Source of the DNA: Geothrix rubra
Lineage (GTDB): Bacteria; Acidobacteriota; Holophagae; Holophagales; Holophagaceae
Assembly: GCF_030268065.1 (NCBI RefSeq)
Contig: NZ_BSDD01000001.1
Location: 372,001 to 436,000, forward strand
Length of the DNA stretch: 64,000 nucleotides
Direction: 5' to 3'
Each line of letters starts with the position of its first letter. The stretch's first letter is position 1. The translations under genes and the position numbers were made by a program. Below are positions 14,831 through 21,652 of this stretch, piece by piece. The notes under the pieces were generated by a model that was given only the letters and a program-made list of their open reading frames with translations, was not told the origin of the DNA and searched no databases.

Positions 14831-15784
14831 TCAGGGACGGGCGAAGACGCCGTCCTCGAGGGTCGAGGGATCCGGCCAGGGGGCGGCCAGGGCCCGTTCG
14901 CCCGCGGCGGCCAGGTCCGCGACCAGCCGCTCATGGAGACCCGGATCCGGGGACCAGCGGCGCTGGGCCATCCAGGCCTCGAAGCGGGGCAGAGGGTCCT
15001 TCTCTCGCCAGGTCTCCAGGAGGGCGGGGTCCACGTAGCGCTGGTCGTCGTGCTCGGCGTGCCCGGAGAGGCGGAAGGTCTCGCACACCAGGAACACGGG
15101 ACCCTTGCCGTCGAGGCAGACCTGCCGGGCCTGGGCGGCGGCGGCGTAGACCGCGGCGGCATCATTGCCGTCCACCGTGAGGGTGAAGGCACCCTGGGCC
15201 CGGGCGGACATCCGGCCGGCCATCTGGCGCTCCGGCGGCGTCGAGAAGGCGAAGCCGTTGGCCTCGCCCACCACGATGAGGGGCAGCCGCTGGACCACGG
15301 CAAAGTTCAGCCCCTCATAGAAGGCTCCGGTGGAGCTGCCGCCGTCTCCGATCCAGGTCATGGCCACCCGGCGCTCACCCCGCTGGCGGAAGGACAGGGC
15401 CACCCCGGCCATGACGGGGATCAGGGCGCCCAGCATGGAGGTGGTGGCGACGATGCCCCGCTCGATGCCCCCGAAGTGGTTGTTGTGGTCCCGGCCTCCG
15501 GTGGGGCTGGTGGCCCGACCCAGGTACTGGAGGAAGACCTCCTCGGGCCGGACGCCCCGCACGAGCATGGAGCCCAGGTTGCGAATGAGGGGGGCGACCA
15601 TGTCCTCGGGGCCCAGGGCCAGGGCCGTGGCGCAGGCGGTGGCCTCCTGGCCGAGGCTGCGGTACACGCTGCCGAGGGTCTTCCCCTGGCGGAACAGCTT
15701 CACCAGCCGCTCCTCCGTCAGCCGCGTCAGCAGCATGGCCTCGTGCAGGCGCAGGGCGGTCGATTGATCCATGGGAAGGATCAT
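14831..15784 (-). CDS. Thiamine-diphosphate-dependent 2-oxo acid dehydrogenase, E1 alpha subunit (orphan)
   Basis: The 317-residue protein is the alpha subunit of a pyruvate or branched-chain 2-oxo-acid dehydrogenase E1. The thiamine-diphosphate motif is clear: WIGDGGSSTGAFYEGLNFA followed by LIVVGEANGFAFSTP, with the Asn about 28 residues after GDG. Other family marks are VYRSLGQEATACATALAL near the start and SGHAEHDDQRYVDPALL near the end. An E1-beta partner is required for activity and normally adjoins, but is absent here on both sides. Start could be 15784 or 15772 (ATG before DQSTALRL). Substrate cannot be assigned; a branched-chain role is possible. Confidence 0.85.
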   Translation of the reverse strand: MILPMDQSTALRLHEAMLLTRLTEERLVKLFRQGKTLGSVYRSLGQEATACATALALGPEDMVAPLIRNLGSMLVRGVRPEEVFLQYLGRATSPTGGRDHNNHFGGIERGIVATTSMLGALIPVMAGVALSFRQRGERRVAMTWIGDGGSSTGAFYEGLNFAVVQRLPLIVVGEANGFAFSTPPERQMAGRMSARAQGAFTLTVDGNDAAAVYAAAAQARQVCLDGKGPVFLVCETFRLSGHAEHDDQRYVDPALLETWREKDPLPRFEAWMAQRRWSPDPGLHERLVADLAAAGERALAAPWPDPSTLEDGVFARP

Positions 15785-15833
15785 TCCCCACGGACGGGGG
15801 CGGGGGCAACCGGAAAGGGGGTCGGGGTGCCGG

Positions 15834-16019
15834 TCAGGCGGTCACGTCGAGGCGGCCGCCCACTTCGGAGCCTTCCGCCGCGGGGTTCCTGGCCTCGCGC
15901 TGGGCCTCCCGCGCCGGCTCACGGGTCTCCTCCGCGCGCGGGGCTGGCTTCTGCGCCGTCGCGGCGGGTTTCACCGGTGGAATGTAGGCCGCATTCGACG
16001 TCGGCTGGATCGTGGCCAC
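15834..16019 (-). CDS. Small Pro/Ala/Glu-rich protein, unknown
   Basis: A 61-residue frame beginning with GTG at 16019, placed six bases after a strong GCAGGAGG. The sequence starts with ATIQPTSNAAYIPPVKP, has a charged middle (EETREPAREAQREA) and ends EGSEVGGRLDVTA. There is no signal peptide or membrane helix. The good ribosome-binding site, third-position GC consistent with neighbours and a folded-looking hydrophobic C-terminus support a real gene. Small proteins with a similar G-x-x-L/V-D-V ending are common in Gram-negative genomes, but I cannot name a family. Confidence 0.5.
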   Translation of the reverse strand: MATIQPTSNAAYIPPVKPAATAQKPAPRAEETREPAREAQREARNPAAEGSEVGGRLDVTA

Positions 16020-16172
16020 GGGCCCTCCTGCGGCGGGATGCACATCCCCACAGCCATCCTATCGGCCCCCCTGGGCCCCGACATGAGTGGTCCTGAACGG
16101 ATGCCATTGAGAACCCGGGGGTTGGCTGATAAACCCTCGCGGAACCAGGGTGATCCAGGGTTGAATGGACCC

Positions 16173-16652
16173 ATGCTCACGCTCCGGCCCGCCAGTCCCA
16201 TCGATGCGCCCCTGATCCTCCAGTACATCCGGGAACTGGCGGAGTACGAGCGGGAGCCGGAAGCGGCCGTGGCCACCCTGGAGGACCTCCACCGGCATGC
16301 CTTCTCGGACCATCCCCTCGTGCACGTGGTGATGGCCGAGTGGGACGGCCAGCCCGCCGGCTTCGCCCTCTGGTTCCTGAACTTCAGCACCTGGGAGGGG
16401 AAGCCCGGCATCTACCTCGAGGATCTCTTCGTGCGGCCCGCGTTCCGCGGCCGCGGCATCGGCAAGGCCCTGCTGAAGCACCTCGCGGCCCTGGCCCTGA
16501 AGGAGGGCTGGACCCGGTTCGTCTGGCAGGTGCTGGACTGGAACACGCCGGCCATCGAGTTCTACGAGGCCCACGGCGCGCAGGTGATGCGACCCTGGCT
16601 GACCTGCCGCGTGGAGGGAGAGGCGCTCCGGCGGCTCGCCCAGGACGCATGA
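16173..16652 (+). CDS. GNAT acetyltransferase, spermidine/spermine (SSAT/SAT2)-like
   Basis: The 159-residue protein contains the block FLNFSTWEGKPGIYLEDLFVRPAFRGRGIGKALL, cited here only by its ends, which is the hallmark of the diamine/polyamine acetyltransferase subgroup, followed by FVWQVLDWNTPAIEFYEAHGA. It would move acetyl from acetyl-CoA to a primary amine, either a polyamine or a thialysine-like amino acid. The start at 16173 gives the family N-terminus LTLRPASPIDAPLI. Its stop overlaps the cca start (ATGA), so the two are translationally coupled. Confidence 0.85.
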   Translation: MLTLRPASPIDAPLILQYIRELAEYEREPEAAVATLEDLHRHAFSDHPLVHVVMAEWDGQPAGFALWFLNFSTWEGKPGIYLEDLFVRPAFRGRGIGKALLKHLAALALKEGWTRFVWQVLDWNTPAIEFYEAHGAQVMRPWLTCRVEGEALRRLAQDA

Positions 16653-18046
16653 TCCCGCCCCGGCTCCTCCGCCTGCAGGCCGCCCTGGGGCCGGATGCGC
16701 AGCTGGCCCTGGTGGGCGGCGCGGTGCGGGACGAGCTGCTGGGGAGACCCCATGCGGACTGGGATCTCGCCACCGCCCTGCTGCCGGAGGCGGTCATGGC
16801 CAGGGCCCGGACGGCGGGACTCCGGGTGATCCCCACCGGCCTTCAGCACGGCACCGTCACCGTGATCCTGGATGACGAGCCTGTGGAGATCACCACCTTC
16901 CGGAGCGACGGTGACTACCTGGACGGCCGGCGGCCCGAGTCGGTGCGCCTGGGCGTGAGCCTGGCGGAGGACCTGGCCCGGCGGGATTTCACCATCAATG
17001 CCATGGCCCAGCCCCTGGACGGCAGCGGGCTGGTGGACCCCCACGGCGGCCAGGCGGACCTGCGGGAGGGGGTCATCCGCGCCGTGGGGGATCCCCTCCG
17101 GCGATTCGCCGAGGATGGACTCCGCCCCCTGCGGGCCTGCCGTTTCGCCGCCCAGCTGGGGTTCCGCATCGAGGCGGCCACCCTGGCAGCCATCCCGGCC
17201 CGCCTCGGGGTGGCTCGGAAGGTGGCCGTGGAGCGGGTCCTCGTGGAGCTGACCAAGCTGCTCACCGGGAACCACCCGGGGACCGGCCTGGAGCACCTCT
17301 GCGGGAGCGGCCTGCTGGAGCTCTGGCTGCCCGAGCTGGGCCCCATGAAGGGCTGCGGGCAGAACCGCCACCACCGCTTCGAGGTGTGGGACCACACCCT
17401 GGAGGTGGTGCGCCTCGCCCCGCCCGATCCGGCGCTGCGTTGGGCGGCCCTGCTCCACGATGCGGGCAAGCCGGGGACGCGGACGGAGGCGGGCGGGGAG
17501 GTCCACTTCTACGGGCACGAGGACCGCTCCCTGGAACTTGCGGGCGCCATTCTCGGCCGCCTGAAGGCCGGACACGCGTTGACGAAGGAGGTGCTGGCCC
17601 TGGTCCGGCACCATGGGGTGCATCCGGAGCCCGGCTGGGGCGACGCGGCCTGCCGGCGGCTCCTCAAGCGGCTGGCGGAGGACGGGCTGGCCCTCGACCG
17701 CTGGGCGGCCTTCCGTCTGGCGGACCAGCAGGCGAAGGGCATCGACGATCCCGAACGCGAACCGCGCCACGCGGCGGTGGTGGCGCGACTGGAGGCCCTG
17801 GCGGCGGCCCGCCCCCCCCTTGCGGCCCGGGATCTGGCCCTGGACGGGGCGGCCCTGATGGCGCTGGCGGGCCGGACGGGCGGGCCCTGGCTGGGCGCCC
17901 TGCAGGCCCAATTGCTCGAGGCGGTGCTGGAGGATCCGGCGCTGAACACCCCGGATCGGCTGGAGCCCCTCGCCCGCGGATGGCTTGCTAGCCCCGCTGG
18001 AGCAGCACCACCGCCTGGGCGGCGAGGCCCTCGCCCCGGCCCGTGA
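16649..18046 (+). CDS. cca: tRNA CCA-adding enzyme with HD domain
   Basis: A 465-residue class II tRNA nucleotidyltransferase that builds or repairs the 3' CCA end. Motif A is [24 protein letters not shown] with the metal-binding D-x-D, then [10 protein letters not shown], a [20 protein letters not shown] segment and the [22 protein letters not shown] helix. A C-terminal HD phosphohydrolase domain follows ([11 protein letters not shown] and GHEDRS), suggesting additional 2',3'-cyclic phosphatase-type activity as in the E. coli protein. The last 19 residues are Pro/Gly/Arg-rich and are encoded where the gene overlaps the 3' end of ispF on the other strand. Coupled to the GNAT gene by ATGA. Confidence 0.95.
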   Translation: MIPPRLLRLQAALGPDAQLALVGGAVRDELLGRPHADWDLATALLPEAVMARARTAGLRVIPTGLQHGTVTVILDDEPVEITTFRSDGDYLDGRRPESVRLGVSLAEDLARRDFTINAMAQPLDGSGLVDPHGGQADLREGVIRAVGDPLRRFAEDGLRPLRACRFAAQLGFRIEAATLAAIPARLGVARKVAVERVLVELTKLLTGNHPGTGLEHLCGSGLLELWLPELGPMKGCGQNRHHRFEVWDHTLEVVRLAPPDPALRWAALLHDAGKPGTRTEAGGEVHFYGHEDRSLELAGAILGRLKAGHALTKEVLALVRHHGVHPEPGWGDAACRRLLKRLAEDGLALDRWAAFRLADQQAKGIDDPEREPRHAAVVARLEALAAARPPLAARDLALDGAALMALAGRTGGPWLGALQAQLLEAVLEDPALNTPDRLEPLARGWLASPAGAAPPPGRRGPRPGP

Positions 18047-18479
18047 AGCCCAGCTTCTCCGTGGTGGTGGCCTTCACGTTGAGGGCCTCCTCGGGAAGGC
18101 CGAGCAGGGGCGCGACGCGCTGGCGCATCCGCTCGCGGTGCGGCCCCACCTTCGGCCGCTCACCGATGAGGCAGACGTCCGCATTGACCACGCGCCAGCC
18201 GCGCTCGGCCAGGTCGCCCATGACGCGGGCCAGCAGGACGGCGGAATCGGCGCCCCGGTAGGCCGGATCCGTGTCCGGGAAGTGCTGGCCGATGTCGCCG
18301 AGCCCCGCGGCTCCCAGCAGGGCGTCCATGAGGGCGTGGAGCATCACATCCGCGTCGCTGTGTCCGGCCAGGCCCCGGTCGTGGGGGATGTCGCAGCCCA
18401 TGAGCACCAGCCGGCGGCCCTCCTCGGGGGCGGAAAACCGGTGCACATCGAAGCCCTGGCCGACCCGGAAGGCGATCAT
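17988..18479 (-). CDS. ispF: 2-C-methyl-D-erythritol 2,4-cyclodiphosphate synthase
   Basis: This 163-residue enzyme of the non-mevalonate isoprenoid pathway cyclises CDP-methylerythritol 2-phosphate to the cyclodiphosphate and CMP. Metal ligands are visible as D-x-H in GQGFDVHRF (Asp11, His13) and in [19 protein letters not shown] (His48). [12 protein letters not shown] and [19 protein letters not shown]-type segments (here [13 protein letters not shown]) complete the active site. It starts four bases inside the kinase stop (ATGA) and its 3' end overlaps cca by 59 bases in convergent orientation. No ispD is adjacent. Confidence 0.96.
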   Translation of the reverse strand: MIAFRVGQGFDVHRFSAPEEGRRLVLMGCDIPHDRGLAGHSDADVMLHALMDALLGAAGLGDIGQHFPDTDPAYRGADSAVLLARVMGDLAERGWRVVNADVCLIGERPKVGPHRERMRQRVAPLLGLPEEALNVKATTTEKLGFTGRGEGLAAQAVVLLQRG

Positions 18480-19999
18480 GGGGACTCCGGGTCCAGGGCA
18501 CGGTGCTTGCCGGTGGACTCGTCCACGGCCGTCCGGCCGCCGCCCTCGTGGTCGGGCAGGACGATGAGGATGTCGGTGCCCTTGCCCTCCTCGCTCATGA
18601 ACTCCAGGGTGCCGCCGTGCTCCTCGATGATCTTCTTCACCGTGGCCATGCCGAGGCCGGTGCCCTTCTTCTTCCCATGGCTGAAGAAGGGCTCGAAGAT
18701 CCGCTTCTGGAGGCGCTTGGGGATGCCCTTGCCGTTGTCCCGGACGGAGATCTGGACGCCGCTGGTGACCCGGTTCCAGGAGACGAGCACCTCGCCGGAC
18801 ATGTCCGTCATGGCGTCGAGGGCGTTGGTGAGCAGGTTCTCGACGACCCGGGTGAAGCGAGCGGGATCCAGCGCGACCCGGCAGGGGCCGCCCTCGGCCC
18901 GGAGGGACACCCCCAGCTCCGCGGCCCGGGGCACCATGGGCTCCAGGATGGCCTCCAGGAAGGGCTTGAGGTCCATGGCGACCCGGTGGGGCTCCCGGAC
19001 CTTGGCGTAGTCCAGGACATCCTGGCTGAGGTGGGTGAGCCGGTCCACGCACTCCAGGATCTTCTGGCAGTGGTGGCGGATCTTGTGGTCGTTGGTGGAC
19101 AGCCCCAGCAGGTCGGCATGGCCCCGCAGCACGAACAGGCCGTTCTTGAAGTCGTGGACGATGGAGCTGGACACCTGGCCCACCGTGGCCAGCACCTGGC
19201 TGCGGAGGTTCTCCTCCGAGAGCCGGGTGCGCTCGATGGCGATGGCGCAGAGGGCGACGATGGCCTCGAAGGTCTCCCGGTCCGGGGGCTCGATGATGGG
19301 CCGGCGGCTGTCGAGGTAGACCACGCCGATGCGGCGCCCCTGCAGGACCAGGGGCAGGCAGAGGATGGTCTTGAGCTCCAGGCGCATGATGGACTGCTGG
19401 TTGGAGAGGTGGTGGTCGTCGGCGACATTGAGGATCCAGATGGGATCCCCGGTCTCGAAGACCGACCGGACGCTGGAGAGCGAGAGGTGGATGGCGCCCT
19501 CGAGCTCATGGCCCAGGTTGCGCTGGACCCGGGTCTGCAGCTCGCCGTCCTCGAGGAGCATGAGGAAGCCCCGGTCCGTGCCGGAGATGGCCAGCAGGCG
19601 ATCCAGGGACTGTTCCAGCAGGTCCTCCAGGTCCACCTCCTGGGCCAGGAGCTGGGCGGTCTCCAGGATGGCCTGGAGGTGCAGTTCCGAGCTGGTCTGG
19701 GAGGTGCTCAGGAGGGTGAGGGTGTAGGCCCCGTCCGCCAGGCGGAGCGGGGTGTCGGGCTCCCAGGCCACCCGGCCCAGCTGCTTGTCCTTGTAGAAGC
19801 TGCCGTGGGTGGTCTGCAGGTCCTCGGCCCACCAGGTGTCGTCCCGCAGCTCCAGCCGCAGGTGGTTGCGGCTGATCATGCTGTCGGAGAGCACCACGTC
19901 GCAGAGGCTCTGGCGCCCCAGGGTCACCGAGCGGGTGAGCGGCACCGTCCGCTCGAAGCCGTGGCGGTCTCGGATCAGGAGCTGATAGCGCTGGATCAC
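18476..19999 (-). CDS. FHA-GAF sensor histidine kinase
   Basis: A soluble 507-residue kinase. An FHA domain occupies about 1-100 ([22 protein letters not shown] binds phospho-threonine), a GAF domain about 105-260 ([18 protein letters not shown]), the DHp helix has His282 in [19 protein letters not shown], and the ATPase domain has the N-box [13 protein letters not shown]1 DNGKGIP and G2 GTGLGMATV. No membrane helix or receiver is present. Start is uncertain: GTG at 19999 begins right at the FHA domain but has a poor ribosome-binding site, while an in-frame start at 20086 precedes a GATAAT element. The FHA module suggests coupling to Ser/Thr kinases. It overlaps ispF by four bases. Confidence 0.85.
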   Translation of the reverse strand: MIQRYQLLIRDRHGFERTVPLTRSVTLGRQSLCDVVLSDSMISRNHLRLELRDDTWWAEDLQTTHGSFYKDKQLGRVAWEPDTPLRLADGAYTLTLLSTSQTSSELHLQAILETAQLLAQEVDLEDLLEQSLDRLLAISGTDRGFLMLLEDGELQTRVQRNLGHELEGAIHLSLSSVRSVFETGDPIWILNVADDHHLSNQQSIMRLELKTILCLPLVLQGRRIGVVYLDSRRPIIEPPDRETFEAIVALCAIAIERTRLSEENLRSQVLATVGQVSSSIVHDFKNGLFVLRGHADLLGLSTNDHKIRHHCQKILECVDRLTHLSQDVLDYAKVREPHRVAMDLKPFLEAILEPMVPRAAELGVSLRAEGGPCRVALDPARFTRVVENLLTNALDAMTDMSGEVLVSWNRVTSGVQISVRDNGKGIPKRLQKRIFEPFFSHGKKKGTGLGMATVKKIIEEHGGTLEFMSEEGKGTDILIVLPDHEGGGRTAVDESTGKHRALDPESP

Positions 20000-20062
20000 G
20001 GGGCGTGCCGGAGAAGGTGCTGAGGGGAGGATCGGCCTGGACAGGGGATGGTGCTGCCCAAG

Positions 20063-20068
20063 ATTATC
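20063..20068 (-). promoter_or_regulatory. Possible -10 element for the FHA-GAF kinase / ispF transcript
   Basis: GATAAT on the minus strand, 64 bases upstream of the GTG at 19999 and in the divergent gap with ruvB. No clear -35 is seen. If real, it argues for the shorter kinase start. Confidence 0.3.
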
Positions 20069-20115
20069 CGGCCTCCGGCTGGACACAAGTGGAAGTCCCG
20101 TGAGGGAATAGAGTC

Positions 20116-21135
20116 ATGCACCGCCATCCCGACCTCGACCCCACGGCGCCCCAGGAGGATCCTGTCGAATACTCGCTGCGGCCTCAGCGGCTGCAGGAAT
20201 ATATCGGTCAGGCCAAGGTGAAGGCGCGTCTGGAGATCGCGCTGCAGGCGGCCCAGCAGCGGGGCGAGGTGCTGGATCATGTGCTGCTCTTCGGCCCGCC
20301 GGGCCTGGGCAAGACCACCCTGGCCCATGTGCTGGCCAATGAAATGGGCGCGTCGTGCAAGGTGATCCAGGCCCCGGCCCTGGAGAAGAAGGGCGACCTG
20401 GCGGCCATCCTCACCAACCTGGAGGCCGGCGAGTTCCTCTTCATCGACGAGATCCACCGGCTCTCGGCCCCCATCGAGGAGATGCTCTATTCGGCCATGG
20501 AGGACCGCAAGCTGGACATCCTCATCGGCCAGGGACCCAGCGCGCAGACCCTCAAGGTGGACCTCCGGCCCTTCACCCTGGTGGGCGCCACCACGCGGGC
20601 GGGACTGCTCTCGAAGCCGCTGCACGACCGGTTCGGCATGGTCCACCGCCTGGAGTTCTACACCCGCGCCGATTTGACGATCATCGCCGAACGATCCGCC
20701 CACCTGCTCGCGGTGCCTCTCGCCGACGAGGGCGCCGAGGCCATCGCCCGGCGCAGCCGCGGGACGCCGCGCATCTGCAACCGGCTCCTGCGGCGCTGCC
20801 GGGACTACGCCCAGGTGAAGGGCGACGGCACCATCACGGCCGAATCCGCCGAGGCCTGCCTCCACCTGCACGAGGTGGATGACCTGGGCCTGGACGGCCT
20901 GGACCGGGCCTACCTCCAGGCCCTCTGCCACAAGCACCGCGGGGGTCCCGTGGGCCTGCGGACCCTGGCCGCGGCCCTCGGGGAGGACGAGGGCGCCCTG
21001 GAGGACCTGGTGGAGCCCTACCTCATGCAGGTGGGCTTCCTGGACCGCACCCCCCAGGGCCGCAAGGCCACCGAGGCGGCCTACCTCTACCTGGGCGTGG
21101 CGCCCCAGGGGAAACCCAAGAGCCTCTTCTCCTGA
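20116..21135 (+). CDS. ruvB: Holliday junction branch-migration ATPase RuvB
   Basis: A 339-residue AAA+ motor that drives branch migration with RuvA. Walker A is GPPGLGKTT (60-68), Walker B is FIDEIHRL (DEIH at 111-114), sensor 1 is [15 protein letters not shown] with the arginine finger in DRFG, and the winged-helix domain ends [13 protein letters not shown]. All expected motifs and the normal length are present. ruvA and ruvC are not nearby. It ends four bases before the convergent host-attachment-family gene. Confidence 0.97.
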   Translation: MHRHPDLDPTAPQEDPVEYSLRPQRLQEYIGQAKVKARLEIALQAAQQRGEVLDHVLLFGPPGLGKTTLAHVLANEMGASCKVIQAPALEKKGDLAAILTNLEAGEFLFIDEIHRLSAPIEEMLYSAMEDRKLDILIGQGPSAQTLKVDLRPFTLVGATTRAGLLSKPLHDRFGMVHRLEFYTRADLTIIAERSAHLLAVPLADEGAEAIARRSRGTPRICNRLLRRCRDYAQVKGDGTITAESAEACLHLHEVDDLGLDGLDRAYLQALCHKHRGGPVGLRTLAAALGEDEGALEDLVEPYLMQVGFLDRTPQGRKATEAAYLYLGVAPQGKPKSLFS

Positions 21136-21139
21136 GTCG

Positions 21140-21580
21140 CTACCGGGCGGGGGCGTAGATCCGCTGCTCGAGTTCGCGGGGGGTCAGGGCGATCAGGTTC
21201 TTGTCGAAGGTGGCGGCGATCCGGGCCGCGACCTGGCTGTCCAGGGCGTTCCGGAGGAGGCCCAGGAAGTGGGGCGGGGCGGCCAGGACCAGCTCGTCAT
21301 AGGCGTGGCTGTTCAGCCCCTGCTTGAGCAGGGCGGCCAGGCTGCCGGCGAAATGGCGCGCCTCCACCTCGCGGGGTTCGGCGTCGGGGCTCAGGCCGCC
21401 GTGGTGGCCGGGGGCCTCGGAGCGCCGGCCTGGCCGGTCTGACACCAGGTCGTGTCCGTGGACCCGCGAGCCCGGATGCGCATAGGCCGAATGCTCGGTG
21501 AGCCGGCCCCGGCCGTCGTTGGTGAAAAGGCGCGCGCGACTCGCCTCGCACAAGAGAATCCAGGTCCGCGTCTCCCGCAT
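21140..21580 (-). CDS. Host-attachment-family (eRF1-like fold) protein
   Basis: A 146-residue member of the family named after an Agrobacterium attachment protein. The recognisable frame is WILLCEASRARLFTNDGRGRL at the start, a Gly/Asp/His-rich middle loop, the EARHFAGSLAALLKQGLNSHAYDELVLAAPPHFLGLLRNAL helix-strand unit (quoted by its ends only) and a final LTPRELEQRIYAP. The fold resembles archaeal release factor domains; the biochemical role is unknown and the family name should not be taken as evidence of adhesion. It follows the PEP/pyruvate-binding gene by 72 bases on the same strand and may be co-transcribed. Confidence 0.75.
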   Translation of the reverse strand: MRETRTWILLCEASRARLFTNDGRGRLTEHSAYAHPGSRVHGHDLVSDRPGRRSEAPGHHGGLSPDAEPREVEARHFAGSLAALLKQGLNSHAYDELVLAAPPHFLGLLRNALDSQVAARIAATFDKNLIALTPRELEQRIYAPAR

Positions 21581-21652
21581 CGGCCCCTCCAGGGTGATTC
21601 CTTCGCCCCCAATGGTAGGCCGGGCCCCCGGCGCGCCAAGGGCCTGCGAGCG

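Noticed and set aside
21140-21580. Phage or adhesion function suggested by the name host attachment protein
   Set aside because: The name is historical; there are no phage genes, integrase or att-like repeats around it.
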